Made by a program: the position numbers and the translations under genes. 64,000 nucleotides of DNA, taken from positions 310,001-374,000 of the forward strand of contig CACSKA010000005.1 of NCBI GenBank assembly GCA_902706205.1, read 5' to 3'. This document shows, piece by piece, positions 32,556-43,959 of this stretch (within the stretch, counting starts at the first letter, position 1; every line of letters begins with the position of its first letter). The notes under the pieces were generated by a model, which ran no database searches, was not told the DNA's origin, and was given only the letters and a program-made list of their open reading frames with translations. Source of the stretch: Chryseobacterium sp. 18061 (GTDB lineage: Bacteria > Pseudomonadota > Gammaproteobacteria > Enterobacterales > Enterobacteriaceae).

Positions 32556-33269
32556 TTATTTACCGCTGGTCTGTTTTTTATGCTCGTCGAGGAAGGCTTT
32601 CATTTCTTTCGGCCCTTGATAGCCCGGCACCACGTAGCCGTCGTTTAGTACGATTGCTGGGGTGCCATTCACGCCAAACTGCACGCCGAGCGCGTAGTGG
32701 TTAGCGATATTAATATCGCAGCTCGCCGCCTGGACGCCTTTACCGCTCATCGCATCATCAAACGCTTTATTGCGATCTTTCGCACACCAGATGGATTTCA
32801 TGTCCTGCTCCGCCGGACTCTGCACGCCCTGACGCGGGAAGGCCAGATACCGCACGGTGATCCCCAGCGCGTTGTAGTCTTTCATCTCTTCATGCAGCTT
32901 GTGGCAATAGCCGCAGGTGATGTCGGTGAACACGGTAATCACGTGTTTTTCCTGCGCCGCTTTGTAGACAATCATCTCTTTATCCAGCGCATTGAGTTTG
33001 CCCATAAGCAGCTGGTTGGTGACGTTCACCGGTTGCGCACCGCTGACGTCGTACATCGGGCCCTGGATAATATGCTTACCGTCTTCAGTCACGTACAGCA
33101 CACCGCTGTTTGTCAGCACGGTTTTCATGCCAGCAACCGGGGAAGACTGAATATCCGTACTCTGTACGCCAAGCTTTGCCAGTGACTGCTGAACGGCCGC
33201 CTCGTCAGCGTGAGCAGTACCGCACAGTGCCACCGCCAGCAGGGAGAACATCGCTAAACCTTTTTTCAT
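32556..33269 (-). CDS. dsbC: Thiol:disulfide interchange protein DsbC
   Basis: Periplasmic disulfide isomerase and chaperone, a V-shaped dimer. 237 residues, with a signal peptide cleaved at AHA-DEAAV, an N-terminal dimerisation domain and a thioredoxin-fold domain with active site TCGYCHKLH. A second Cys pair (IWCAKDR ... AASCDIN) forms the structural disulfide. Two ATG codons lie 6 bp apart; 33269 has proper spacing (7 nt) from AGG. It is kept reduced by full-length DsbD encoded elsewhere; the short DsbD at 6379 lacks the domain needed for that. Confidence 0.96.
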   Translation of the reverse strand: MKKGLAMFSLLAVALCGTAHADEAAVQQSLAKLGVQSTDIQSSPVAGMKTVLTNSGVLYVTEDGKHIIQGPMYDVSGAQPVNVTNQLLMGKLNALDKEMIVYKAAQEKHVITVFTDITCGYCHKLHEEMKDYNALGITVRYLAFPRQGVQSPAEQDMKSIWCAKDRNKAFDDAMSGKGVQAASCDINIANHYALGVQFGVNGTPAIVLNDGYVVPGYQGPKEMKAFLDEHKKQTSGK

Positions 33270-33297
33270 AACCATACCTGTCTCTTTCGTTTGCAGC

Positions 33298-34194
33298 TCA
33301 CGCACGTGGGTGATGCTGTTGATGAAGTTGCCGCAGCCGCTCCGTGGCGACGTGCGTGTAAATCTGTGTCGTCGAGAGATCGCTGTGACCGAGCAGCATC
33401 TGTACCACGCGCAAATCCGCGCCGTGATTGAGCAGATGCGTAGCAAACGCATGGCGCAACACGTGAGGTGACAGTTTTGCGCTGTCGATACCCGCCAGCA
33501 CCGCATAATGTTTGATCCGGTGCCAGAATGTCTGGCGCGTCATCTGCTGGGCGCGTTGGCTGGGAAACAGCACGTCGATAGACACACCGTTGAGTAGCCA
33601 CGGGCGACCGTGCTCAAGGTAATATTCCAGCCAGTAAACCGCCTCTTCGCCAAGCGGAACCAGTCGTTCTTTATTGCCTTTACCGATAACCCGCACCACA
33701 CCCTGACGCAGGCTGATATCACTCATCGTCAGCCCGACCAGCTCGGTAACGCGAAGTCCGGTGGCATAAAGCACTTCCAGCATTGCTTTATCGCGCAATT
33801 CCAGTGGGACATCCACCAGCGGCGCCTGCAGCAGGCGATCGACCTGGGGTTCGCTCAGATCTTTGGGCAAACGCTGCGGGAGCTTCGGGGATGCCAGCTG
33901 CGCGCTGGGATCGTCCGGACGCAGTTTTTCCCGATACAGATGCTGAAAGAAGCGACGCATTGCGCTTAACAGACGGGCCGAGCTTGTGGCTTTGTAACCG
34001 CCTTCGACCCGCTCAGCCAGCAAAGCCTGCAAGTCCGAACGTTGCACCGTTTCACTCGTCAGGTTGTGTTTGTGCATCCATTCTACAACCATCGTTAAAT
34101 CACGACGATAGGCGCTAAGGGTATTCTCAGCGAGGTTTTTCTCAAGCCAAAGCGCATCGAGAAACTGTTCGATTTGCGCGAGATCCTTTTCCAC
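33298..34194 (-). CDS. xerD: Site-specific tyrosine recombinase XerD
   Basis: Chromosome dimer resolution recombinase that works with XerC at dif under FtsK control. GTG at 34194 with GGAGG 4-5 nt upstream gives 298 residues, the exact E. coli length. The upstream open frame adds ten residues not found in the family. Catalytic residues are visible in ATGLRVTELVGL (Arg), SPHVLRHAFATHLL (HxxR), LLGHSDLSTTQIYTHV (His and nucleophile Tyr). It heads the xerD-dsbC-recJ operon and is divergent from fldB. Confidence 0.97.
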   Translation of the reverse strand: MEKDLAQIEQFLDALWLEKNLAENTLSAYRRDLTMVVEWMHKHNLTSETVQRSDLQALLAERVEGGYKATSSARLLSAMRRFFQHLYREKLRPDDPSAQLASPKLPQRLPKDLSEPQVDRLLQAPLVDVPLELRDKAMLEVLYATGLRVTELVGLTMSDISLRQGVVRVIGKGNKERLVPLGEEAVYWLEYYLEHGRPWLLNGVSIDVLFPSQRAQQMTRQTFWHRIKHYAVLAGIDSAKLSPHVLRHAFATHLLNHGADLRVVQMLLGHSDLSTTQIYTHVATERLRQLHQQHHPRA

Positions 34195-34292
34195 GTAGCC
34201 TCCTGTGGGTGCAGTCCGGCTCATTATGCCTTAAGGCGACGCCTTTCTGATACACTAGCGCAAAGTCATAGCAAGCACTGAGAGTTTTCGCG

Positions 34293-34814
34293 ATGAAAAT
34301 TGGCCTCTTTTACGGTTCCAGTACCTGTTATACCGAAATGGCAGCGGAGAAGATCCGCGACATTATCGGCGCAGAGCTGGTGACGTTGCACAATCTGAAG
34401 GATGATTCTCCTTCACTGATGGAGCAGTACGACGTTCTGATCCTCGGCATTCCGACCTGGGATTTTGGTGAGATTCAGGAAGACTGGGAAGCCGTCTGGG
34501 AACAGTTGGATAACCTGAATCTGGACGGTAAAATTGTCGCGATGTATGGCATGGGCGACCAGCTAGGTTACGGCGAATGGTTCCTCGATGCGTTAGGCAT
34601 GTTGCACGACAAGCTTATCAGCAAAGCGGTGAAGTTCATCGGCTACTGGCCGACAGAAGGATATGAGTTCACCAGCCCGAAACCGGTCATTGCGGACGGC
34701 CAACTGTTCGTCGGCCTTGCGCTGGATGAAACAAACCAGTACGACCTGAGCGACGAGCGCCTGCAGACCTGGTGCGAACAGATCCTCGGCGAGATGGCCG
34801 AACAGTTCTCCTGA
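34293..34814 (+). CDS. fldB: Flavodoxin 2
   Basis: Small FMN electron carrier of 173 residues. The phosphate-binding loop [17 protein letters not shown] is at the N-terminus, and the isoalloxazine-flanking loops [13 protein letters not shown] and [16 protein letters not shown] are well preserved. FldB belongs to the SoxRS regulon in E. coli; I did not find a clear SoxR/S site by eye here. It is convergent with cptA, 7 bp apart, which leaves little room for a terminator. Confidence 0.97.
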   Translation: MKIGLFYGSSTCYTEMAAEKIRDIIGAELVTLHNLKDDSPSLMEQYDVLILGIPTWDFGEIQEDWEAVWEQLDNLNLDGKIVAMYGMGDQLGYGEWFLDALGMLHDKLISKAVKFIGYWPTEGYEFTSPKPVIADGQLFVGLALDETNQYDLSDERLQTWCEQILGEMAEQFS

Positions 34815-34821
34815 TTTGTCG

Positions 34822-35232
34822 CTACTGTTGCGCTGGCTGTTGCAAAATAGTCCGGCGCAAATCCCGCCACTCTCCCGTATCCATGCTATCTGCCGCCAGC
34901 CACAGGTGTACTTTCTTGCGTCCATCGACCCGCCGCAGACGCAGCATCATGCCGCTATTCAGCACCCAGGGTGTACCCAACAGGTCCCACTCCTGGTTTT
35001 GCCAGCGTAGACGAGAATCTATCAGCAGTTTTATCTCTCCCTGAGTGCCGTTAATCCGCCGCTGGCTGCGCACGCAGTCGAATACCACCAGCGACAGTAA
35101 CAGCAGCCATAACGGCGTATAGCTCAGTGGCCAGGGCATCAGCAAAATAAAAGCCGCCACCAGGCCGTGGAGTAATAAAGAGACCCATTGCGCGCGCCAT
35201 GAGACGCGTAAATCAGATTGCCACAGGACCAC
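34822..35232 (-). CDS. cptA: CptA/YgfX membrane protein
   Basis: A 136-residue protein with two adjacent transmembrane helices near residues 15-50 ([34 protein letters not shown]) and a cytosolic C-terminal domain. In E. coli YgfX is reported to affect FtsZ and MreB and was proposed as a toxin with SdhE (YgfY), though SdhE has a separate flavinylation role. GTG at 35232 gives the E. coli start [16 protein letters not shown]. The gene overlaps sdhE by 20 bp, implying coupled translation. Confidence 0.93.
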   Translation of the reverse strand: MVLWQSDLRVSWRAQWVSLLLHGLVAAFILLMPWPLSYTPLWLLLLSLVVFDCVRSQRRINGTQGEIKLLIDSRLRWQNQEWDLLGTPWVLNSGMMLRLRRVDGRKKVHLWLAADSMDTGEWRDLRRTILQQPAQQ

Positions 35233-35479
35233 GTTCCCGATTCCGTGTTTGAATAAGTTGCACCATCCGTTGCATTTCCGCATCCGCTGGCTTGCCATGA
35301 TTCATTAGCCAGTTGAACAAATCCGGGTCGTCGCATTCCAGAAGACGAATAAACAGCGCTTTATCGCCGTCGCTCAGTGTGTCGTACTCATACTCAAAAA
35401 ACGGCATGATGGAAATATCGAGCTCGCGCATTCCCCGACGGCACGCCCAGTGGATTCGGGCCTTATTGTTGATGTCCAT
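35213..35479 (-). CDS. sdhE: FAD assembly factor SdhE
   Basis: Small helical protein of 88 residues that helps covalent attachment of FAD to SdhA and FrdA. The RGxxE motif required for function is visible in [16 protein letters not shown] (Arg-Gly-Met-Arg-Glu). It starts [11 protein letters not shown] and is followed by cptA with a 20-bp overlap. The 246-bp gap to ygfZ (35480-35725) holds the divergent promoters; it is AT-rich with no gene. Confidence 0.97.
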   Translation of the reverse strand: MDINNKARIHWACRRGMRELDISIMPFFEYEYDTLSDGDKALFIRLLECDDPDLFNWLMNHGKPADAEMQRMVQLIQTRNRERGPVAI

Positions 35480-35725
35480 GTTGTCCTTCCTGAATATCGA
35501 TACAAGTAGTTTAACGCGTTTTATTCACTTACATTACAGCAATATTGGTAATTGCGGCGTTGTTTCAGTGAAATACCTTACAGAATGCAAGGTATTTCAT
35601 TATTTTCCACGCTGCTTCGTAAAACAGAATAATGGCACAAATGGACTTCGGAAAGCGCTTGCAATGCGCAATAGCTCTTTTACCATTAGTCATTAACACT
35701 GCGTTACGCTATTCAGGACATGACT

Positions 35726-36709
35726 ATGGCTTTTACTCCTTTTCCTCCACGCCAGCCCTCTTCTTCTGCACGTTTACCGTTAACGCTGATGACCCTCGAT
35801 GACTGGGCACTGGCGACCCTTAGCGGTAAAGACGGCGAAAGTTATTTGCAGGGTCAGGTGACGGCAGATGTCGCACAATTGACCGAACATCAGCATTTGC
35901 TGGTGGCGCATTGTGATCCGAAAGGCAAGATGTGGAGTAATCTGCGTCTGTTCCGCGAACCGGAAGGCTTCGCCTGGATTGAACGCCGCAACCTGCGCGA
36001 TGCACAGCTCACCGAACTAAAGAAATACGCCGTGTTCTCGAAAGTGAGCATTGCCGCTGACGACAGCCGTGTGCTGCTCGGTGTGGCTGGTTTCCAGGCG
36101 CGCGCGGCGCTGGCGAATATCTTTGCTACCCTTCCAGATAACGAAAACCACACCGTTCGCGACGGTGACAGCACCCTGCTGTGGCTGGAATACCCTGCCG
36201 AACGTTTCCTGCTGGTTGTCAATGAAGAAACGGCACACCGCGTGACCGACGCACTGCGTGGCGAAGCCGCGCTGAACAACAGCCAGCAATGGCTGGCGCT
36301 GAATATCGAAGCCGGCCTGCCGGTTATCGACACGGTAAACAGCGCGCAGTTTATTCCGCAGGCCACAAATATTCAGGCGCTTGGCGGCATCAGCTTTAAG
36401 AAAGGCTGCTATACCGGTCAGGAAATGGTGGCCCGGGCGAAATTCCGCGGCGCTAACAAGCGTGCACTGTGGTCTCTGGCAGGAAGCGCCAGCCGTGTGC
36501 CGGAAGCCGGTGAAGACCTTGAGTTGCAGATGGGTGAAAACTGGCGTCGGACAGGCACCGTGCTGGCGGCCGTTCAGCTCGATGATGGGAGCGTGCGTGT
36601 TCAGGTAGTGATGAATAACGACATGGAGCCTGACAGCGTGTTCCGCGTGCGTGATGATGCGGGTTCGCTCCACATTGAACCGTTACCGTACTCACTCGAA
36701 GAAGCCTGA
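35726..36709 (+). CDS. ygfZ: Folate-binding Fe-S cluster repair/assembly protein YgfZ
   Basis: YgfZ supports the function of a subset of Fe-S enzymes (such as MiaB) and binds tetrahydrofolate; it is a relative of GcvT. 327 residues. The signature KGCYTGQE with its essential Cys is in [20 protein letters not shown]. Two ATG codons lie 6 bp apart; 35726 has AGGA at 8 nt and matches the E. coli start [11 protein letters not shown]. The GcvT system lies nearby, but there is no operon link. Confidence 0.96.
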   Translation: MAFTPFPPRQPSSSARLPLTLMTLDDWALATLSGKDGESYLQGQVTADVAQLTEHQHLLVAHCDPKGKMWSNLRLFREPEGFAWIERRNLRDAQLTELKKYAVFSKVSIAADDSRVLLGVAGFQARAALANIFATLPDNENHTVRDGDSTLLWLEYPAERFLLVVNEETAHRVTDALRGEAALNNSQQWLALNIEAGLPVIDTVNSAQFIPQATNIQALGGISFKKGCYTGQEMVARAKFRGANKRALWSLAGSASRVPEAGEDLELQMGENWRRTGTVLAAVQLDDGSVRVQVVMNNDMEPDSVFRVRDDAGSLHIEPLPYSLEEA

Positions 36710-36779
36710 CGTATCTGTCGTCGGGTTTAATTTGGCCTGACGACAGCAATTTTATACAAAACAGATGCGGAGGGGTGCG

Positions 36780-37604
36780 ATGTCATTGAATAACAAAGAG
36801 CAAACTCACTTCCACCGCATCGACGCGCTGGGTGGCATCGATATGCTGCAAGCGCGCTATTACAAGCAGCGCTTTGCACGGCATGTGCATGACACTTTTT
36901 GCATTGGCGTTATCGATCAGGGTGCGCAGCGCTTTTACCGTTCCGGAGCCGAGCACGTGGCGCCGCGCGGAGACATCATTATCGTTAACGCCGACGATGT
37001 GCATACCGGCAGCTCTGAGCTCGAGCACGGCTGGGCGTATCGCGCTATTTATCCGCACCCGGATATGCTGAATAACATTCTCCGCCAGGTGCCGGACGGC
37101 AAGGATTTCATCCCTTGGTTCCCCGACGCGGTTATTCACGATCCAGGCCTTTCAGAGCAGCTCCTGCTGACCTTTAGCATGCTCAATAAAGAAGGCAATA
37201 ATCTGCTGAAAGAGACTCTGCTGCTCTCTTCCCTGACGCTTCTCAGCGTGCGCTATAGCCGAACGCGTAAAGCACCGCTTGAACTTCCGGCGGCGACTCA
37301 ACGCATTCTACGCGCGAAAGATTTCATGGATAGCTGCCCGGAAGAGGACCATACGCTGACCCGTCTGGCCGAACTCGCGGGGCTTAGCCACTGGCATTTC
37401 CTCAGACAATTTAAAGTGATCACCGGCATGACCCCGCATGCCTACCTGGTACAAGCGCGTCTGCGTAAAGCTCGCACGCTACTGCGTCAGGGATTAACCA
37501 TTCTCGATACGTCTATCATCTGCGGCTTCACCGATCAGAGCCATTTCCACCGCCATTTTAAAAACTCCATCGGCCTGACACCGGGCGAATTCATCAAGGC
37601 TTGA
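36780..37604 (+). CDS. AraC-family transcriptional regulator
   Basis: A 274-residue regulator with an N-terminal AraC_binding cupin (ARHVHDTFCIGVIDQGAQRF, residues ~35-60) and a C-terminal double helix-turn-helix (LTRLAELAGLSHWHFLRQFK and IICGFTDQSHFHRHFKNSIG). The C-terminal RLRKARTLLRQG is the linker helix. ATG 36780 follows GGAGGGG; the open frame also offers an ATG at 36765 without a ribosome site. The gene lies directly upstream of the azlC-azlD-desaturase genes, separated by an ERIC element, and is absent here in E. coli. It is likely to regulate that cluster (inference). Confidence 0.9.
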   Translation: MSLNNKEQTHFHRIDALGGIDMLQARYYKQRFARHVHDTFCIGVIDQGAQRFYRSGAEHVAPRGDIIIVNADDVHTGSSELEHGWAYRAIYPHPDMLNNILRQVPDGKDFIPWFPDAVIHDPGLSEQLLLTFSMLNKEGNNLLKETLLLSSLTLLSVRYSRTRKAPLELPAATQRILRAKDFMDSCPEEDHTLTRLAELAGLSHWHFLRQFKVITGMTPHAYLVQARLRKARTLLRQGLTILDTSIICGFTDQSHFHRHFKNSIGLTPGEFIKA

Positions 37605-37609
37605 CCTTG

Positions 37610-37736
37610 TATAGCCAAAATAATTCGAGTTGCATTGAGGCGGCCAGGTCGTTCATCGCGATGAGCTTACATTAGTAAGTGATTCGGGTGAGCGAAAGCA
37701 GCCAACAAAGATGCGGCTTGAAGTATGACGGCTATA
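37610..37736. repeat. ERIC element (127 bp, full length)
   Basis: Starts TATAGCC and ends GGCTATA, with the conserved centre GAGCTTACATTAGTAAGTGA and GGGTGAGCG. The length is exactly the canonical 127 bp. ERIC elements are non-coding palindromic repeats of enteric bacteria that usually lie in transcribed gaps and can alter mRNA stability. It sits between the AraC regulator and azlC and would be transcribed with azlC if the promoter is upstream. Confidence 0.94.
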
Positions 37737-37813
37737 AGCAATAACGTTCAATACACTGTTCCGCTGCTCGTATAGCGTTAACGGCATGTTCGTAAAGCCA
37801 GTTGACGTGTCCC

Positions 37814-38545
37814 ATGAGAAAAGCCATCGCTGAGTCCAGCGCGTATAATGAGCTGCACAGTTCACCCCGTTCATCGTTCATGCGTGGCGCGATAGAAATG
37901 CTACCGCTGTGTGTGTCAGTTATCCCTTGGGGGATCCTCGCGGGTTCGATGGCGATTCAGGCAGGACTGTCGTTCTGGCAAAGCATTGGTATGTCGGCGA
38001 TTATCTTCGCCGGAGCCGCGCAACTGGTCACTCTTGGACTGACCATGACCGGTGCCAGCGTGTTAACCATTATCGTGTCGGTATTTTTTATTACCTCTCA
38101 GCACTTTATTTATGGTCTGACACTGCGGGAATTTGTTTCCTGCCTGAAAGCAAAATCACGTTTGCCGATCGGTTTTTTATTAACCGACGAATTATTTGCT
38201 CTGAGCGAAACGAAAGACAAACGCACGGAATTAACACCGGGATATATGATAGGCGCCGGGCTAACGTTTTATTTTTCGTGGAATATATTCAGCTTTATGG
38301 GCATTGTCATGGCATCGTCGGTGCCAGACCTCGACAAATATCATTTGGATTATTCCATCGTGGCTACCTTTATTACCATCGTGGTCCCGATGGTCAAGAA
38401 AATCAGTACGCTGGCGGGCGTGGCTATCTCATTAGTGCTGTCGATGCTGCTGAGTTACTACCAGTTTGAAGGGGCCATCGTGGTGGCTGGCCTGTGCGGC
38501 ATGTTCTTTGCGGTCATTATATCCGCTATCGCCAAGGAGCAATAA
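37814..38545 (+). CDS. azlC: AzlC-family branched-chain amino-acid exporter, large subunit
   Basis: Inner-membrane protein of 243 residues with about seven or eight segments. The AzlC family exports branched-chain amino acids and analogues together with the small AzlD subunit (YgaZH in E. coli). Typical segments are WGILAGSMAIQAGLS, IIFAGAAQLVTLGL and TSQHFIYGLTLREFV. No strong ribosome site is seen at ATG 37814 and an ATG at 37880 (MRGAIEMLPL) is possible. AzlD starts immediately after the stop codon, so the two are a functional pair. Confidence 0.9.
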   Translation: MRKAIAESSAYNELHSSPRSSFMRGAIEMLPLCVSVIPWGILAGSMAIQAGLSFWQSIGMSAIIFAGAAQLVTLGLTMTGASVLTIIVSVFFITSQHFIYGLTLREFVSCLKAKSRLPIGFLLTDELFALSETKDKRTELTPGYMIGAGLTFYFSWNIFSFMGIVMASSVPDLDKYHLDYSIVATFITIVVPMVKKISTLAGVAISLVLSMLLSYYQFEGAIVVAGLCGMFFAVIISAIAKEQ

Positions 38546-38860
38546 ATGAGCTGGATCATGATTCTGACCCTGGCGTCCATTGTCTTTTTCAATCGCTACG
38601 TATTTCTTGAACCAAATGTGCCATTGAAAATACCGGGCATTATTAATAAAGCCTTAAAATATTCTGCGCCGTGTTTACTGACGGCTATTTGTGGCCCAAT
38701 TATTTTGATGGATCACGGTGTAGTGAGGGCATTCCCGCTCAACCCCTATTTTCTGGGGGCTATTTTCAGCGTGATTATTTCGTTATTCGTTCGAAATATT
38801 GTTACCGCCGTTTTATTAAGTCTGGCGGTGTTTTATCTCATAAACCATTTTGTACAGTGA
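38546..38860 (+). CDS. azlD: AzlD-family exporter small subunit
   Basis: A 104-residue membrane protein with three or four segments, of the AzlD family. It forms the small subunit of the exporter with the upstream AzlC. The gene starts one base after the azlC stop codon (TAAATG arrangement), so the two are co-translated. Followed 18 bp later by the desaturase gene, which makes a three-gene operon likely. Confidence 0.88.
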   Translation: MSWIMILTLASIVFFNRYVFLEPNVPLKIPGIINKALKYSAPCLLTAICGPIILMDHGVVRAFPLNPYFLGAIFSVIISLFVRNIVTAVLLSLAVFYLINHFVQ

Positions 38861-38878
38861 GCCATAACAGGAGCAATT

Positions 38879-40036
38879 ATGCGCCGTCCAGTAAAAGGAT
38901 ATCACCCGTCAACGGATATAAGGCGATCGTACGAAGTATTGCCTTTGCAGGGAGTGTGGACGTGGCTAACGGGAAAAGAATTGCCTGAGCGAAAAGCATT
39001 GTGGCAGAGCAGTTCGACAGAGAGGGTGATGTGGGCGCTGAGTTGGGTGGTGATTGGTGTCACGCTAACCACCTTATCGGTGATGAGGATTGAGAATGTT
39101 GCCTTACAGGTTTTGTGCTGGCTGCTGGGCGCACTTTTTTCGACATCCGGGGCGCGTTATATCGTAGCAACCATTATTCATCATGGCGTGCACGGGCATC
39201 TTTATAAATCGCAGAAGGTGAATAAGGTTCTGTGCGAGACACTTTCCACACTTTTTATTGTGCAGCCGTATGAGTCTTATCGTCAGTTTCATGTTTATGA
39301 GCATCATGGCCGCGAATTCTCAACCTTTGATGATAAAGATCTGGCCGCGATTTATCAGCTTGGCTTTACTCCCGGGAAAACCAAAGCGGCGATGTATACC
39401 CGTTTGTTGCTGACGCTGTTGAGCCCAAAATTCCATTTGATGTTTTTTTATGGCCGCCTGAAATCAAACCTGATCGGCCTACCGGTTTATCGTCTGATAA
39501 TGACGCTAACCTGGTTTGCAGCACTCAGTACGTTGAGCTATTTCCTGGGTGCGCACGCGACGGTGCTGATTCTGGTTCTGCCGTTTGTGGTGCTTTACCA
39601 GATGGCGTCGCTTATCCACCTACTTACGGAGCACGTATGGCGGGTACGCAAAGTGGGTGAATCGGTTCGCGACAGTCATATCAACAATTGCCTGGCGCGG
39701 TTTTGCGGGTCGAATTGCCCACCGAATTTTAGCGTGAAATATTGGGGCAGTTGGAGCAAGTGGACGGCAATGCATCTGTTCTTCCATCTGCCGTGTCGGA
39801 TGCTGTTTGTGCAGGGCTCGCTGGTGTGTCACGACTGGCACCATCGTTACGGCAGCATTCGCCAGTGGTACGACTACGCCCGTCTGCGTGAACTGCACGC
39901 GCAGAAGCTGTCGGCGGAAGAACGCTACGACTATATCGATGTTTGGGGCATGCACAACGCGCTGGATTATGTGCTCAGTTCCCTGAGCAAGCAGCCAGAA
40001 GTTGAGATTGAACCTCTGGCGTATCGACTGAATTAG
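38879..40036 (+). CDS. Membrane di-iron fatty-acid desaturase/hydroxylase
   Basis: A 385-residue member of the fatty acid desaturase superfamily with at least four transmembrane segments. Three His clusters bind the di-iron centre: HHGVHGH at residues 101-107, HVYEHH at 138-143 and HDWHH at 318-322. The enzyme could desaturate or hydroxylate a lipid or an amino-acid-derived substrate; the family is broad. Ribosome site GGAG. It is 18 bp after azlD, so it is probably co-transcribed with the exporter. Codon usage is normal for the genome. A strong terminator follows. Confidence 0.85.
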   Translation: MRRPVKGYHPSTDIRRSYEVLPLQGVWTWLTGKELPERKALWQSSSTERVMWALSWVVIGVTLTTLSVMRIENVALQVLCWLLGALFSTSGARYIVATIIHHGVHGHLYKSQKVNKVLCETLSTLFIVQPYESYRQFHVYEHHGREFSTFDDKDLAAIYQLGFTPGKTKAAMYTRLLLTLLSPKFHLMFFYGRLKSNLIGLPVYRLIMTLTWFAALSTLSYFLGAHATVLILVLPFVVLYQMASLIHLLTEHVWRVRKVGESVRDSHINNCLARFCGSNCPPNFSVKYWGSWSKWTAMHLFFHLPCRMLFVQGSLVCHDWHHRYGSIRQWYDYARLRELHAQKLSAEERYDYIDVWGMHNALDYVLSSLSKQPEVEIEPLAYRLN

Positions 40037-40130
40037 TCCTTTTGCCTGTTCGGAGGCGAAAGGTTCGAAATGATGCCCTCGGCCGAATGGCGGCGGGCAT
40101 TATCCCCTGGTGTTGTTAATGGTCATTGAC

Positions 40131-40175
40131 CGCCTGATCGTAAGCCAGTATACGGCTGACGATCAGGTTTTTTTT
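40131..40175 (+). terminator. Intrinsic terminator after the desaturase gene
   Basis: CCTGATCGT and ACGATCAGG, with an inner AGCC/GGCT extension, form a long stem followed by eight T. It ends the azlCD-desaturase transcript in the gap before yqfA. Confidence 0.92.
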
Positions 40176-40189
40176 CGCCTGTTTCCGGC

Positions 40190-40876
<687 letters not shown>

Positions 40877-41010
40877 TTAACGCATCACTAGCCTATCTGA
40901 GAATTATTCCAGTGAACACCTGTTAGCTAAAATAAAAAGACGTCATTTAACAAAACATTAAAAATCATAAAGTTAAACGTCATTTTCAACGCACAGATGT
41001 TTCCTAAAAA

Positions 41011-41322
41011 TCAAACGCACTGAAATTCAATGACATAAAATTGCTGTTGGTCGGGGTAGATTTCCGCAATCACTGCTTTCAGCTCAGGCAGCGTCATGTT
41101 TTCCTGTTGTGCGTGTTGTTCGGTCAGGGAATCCAGGGTCACTTCTGAGGTGGCAGTCACTTTGAGGGTGCAAAAATATCCGTCATCTTCAAAACGCCCT
41201 ACGCGCAGGATATCGCCAGTTTTAAAGTGTGATTCGCTGGCGTCCCGGATGGTGATGGTCTTACGCCCGGCCAGAATGTCTTCCTGAAAGCGTTGAAAAA
41301 AAGTGATGTCGTTCGGGGCCAT
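41011..41322 (-). CDS. yqfB: N4-acetylcytidine amidohydrolase YqfB
   Basis: ASCH-domain protein of 103 residues, exactly the E. coli length, which hydrolyses N4-acetylcytidine to cytidine. The family segments [20 protein letters not shown] and [20 protein letters not shown] are conserved. ATG 41322 with AGGA upstream is preferred over the longer open frame, which overlaps the divergent regulator. The gap to the RpiR-type gene is only 32 bp, so the two promoters must overlap coding sequence. Confidence 0.95.
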   Translation of the reverse strand: MAPNDITFFQRFQEDILAGRKTITIRDASESHFKTGDILRVGRFEDDGYFCTLKVTATSEVTLDSLTEQHAQQENMTLPELKAVIAEIYPDQQQFYVIEFQCV

Positions 41323-41354
41323 GTTATGATTCCTGTATTGAATTTGCCGGATGA

Positions 41355-42101
41355 GTGCCTGCCAACGTGAGTCTTTTCTCCCACGCCGCCATCGCAAGTC
41401 TCAACAATCTTGAGATGATGGTCTATCAGTATGTCATTAAAAATCGTGACAAAGTCATGTATATGACGATTCGCGAACTGGCCGAGGTGGCGGGCGTTTC
41501 CACAACGACCGTGCTACGCTTCTGCCGCAAGCTGAACTGCGAAGGCTATTCCGAATTTCGGGTGCGTTTTAAACTGTATCTGGAACAAGACGAACCGCAG
41601 CAAAGTCAGTTTGCTGCCAGTGAAATTATCAGTTTTTTCAAAAGCGTCAATAATGAAGATTTTGATAAGCTCATTGATGAAGCCGTGGATATTATCCTGG
41701 CGTCGGAACGTATTATATTTGTTGGCGCGGGAACGTCTGGCGCATTAGCCAAATATGGCGCCCGATTTTTCTCTAACGTCGGAAAATTCAGTAATCATAT
41801 CGACGATCCTTATTTTCCGGTCACCAATGACATGGCCAAAAATGCGCTGGCGATTGTGCTTTCCGTTTCCGGTGAAACCGAAGAGATCCTGCGCTTCGCT
41901 GGCCAGTTCAGCCTGCACCGCTGTAAGGTGCTCTCAATCACCAGCCACGAGCACTCACGACTGGCCAAGCTTGCCGACTTTAATCTCTCCTGGCATATAT
42001 CGCCGATCCGCATTGGTGACGTCTACGATATTACAACGCAAATACCGGTTATTTATATTCTTGAAACTCTTGGCCGTAAGTTGGCGAAAAAAATGACATA
42101 A
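41355..42101 (+). CDS. RpiR/MurR-family regulator next to bglA
   Basis: A 248-residue regulator with an N-terminal HTH_6 domain ([20 protein letters not shown], residues ~37-56) and a C-terminal SIS domain that binds a phosphosugar ([20 protein letters not shown], residues ~120-140). The start is the GTG at 41355, which gives [13 protein letters not shown]; a later GTG at 41367 is possible. It lies 119 bp upstream of bglA in the same direction, so it likely controls beta-glucoside-phosphate hydrolysis. E. coli has no such gene here. Confidence 0.88.
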   Translation: MPANVSLFSHAAIASLNNLEMMVYQYVIKNRDKVMYMTIRELAEVAGVSTTTVLRFCRKLNCEGYSEFRVRFKLYLEQDEPQQSQFAASEIISFFKSVNNEDFDKLIDEAVDIILASERIIFVGAGTSGALAKYGARFFSNVGKFSNHIDDPYFPVTNDMAKNALAIVLSVSGETEEILRFAGQFSLHRCKVLSITSHEHSRLAKLADFNLSWHISPIRIGDVYDITTQIPVIYILETLGRKLAKKMT

Positions 42102-42199
42102 AAAAACGCCCTGTTTTTTGAATGTAACAAATTACCTAATGCTGAATTTGTTATATCGTGACATTTAACTCCCCTTTGTTAGACTCATTCCCAAGATGA

Positions 42200-43654
<1,455 letters not shown>

Positions 43655-43959
43655 GAGATACCCCTCACCCTAACCCTCTCCCCATAGGGGAGAGGGGATA
43701 GTTCAGTCCCGTCTTTCCTCCCTTGCCCCATAGCGGAGAGGGGATAGTTCAGCCCCGTCTTTTCTCCCTCGTCCCATAGCGGAGAGGGGATAGTTCAGCC
43801 CCGTCTTTTCTCCCTCGCCCCATAGCGGAGAGGGGATAGTTCAGCCCCGCCTTTTCTCCCTCGCCCCATAGCGGAGAGGGGATAGTTCAGTGTCCTTCCC
43901 TGTCTTTAAATGGACCTTCTCCCTCGCCCCTTTGGGGAGAGGGCCGGGGTGAGGGGAAA
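43655..43959. repeat. 46-bp tandem repeat array (VNTR) framed by inverted repeats
   Basis: Five units starting with CCCATAGSGGAGAGGGGATA begin at 43681, 43727, 43773, 43819 and 43865, a period of exactly 46 bp. Outer parts are CCCTCACCCTAACCCTCTCC at 43666 and its reverse-complement style CCCTTTGGGGAGAGGG...GGGTGAGGGG near 43927. The 305-bp gap between bglA and ygfF holds nothing else. Each unit contains a self-complementary GGAGAGGGG/CCCC core, so the RNA could fold. Confidence 0.9.

Noticed and set aside
43681..43911. Possible CRISPR array
   Set aside because: The repeats follow each other with no unique spacers (46-bp period, whole unit repeated), and no cas gene is near.
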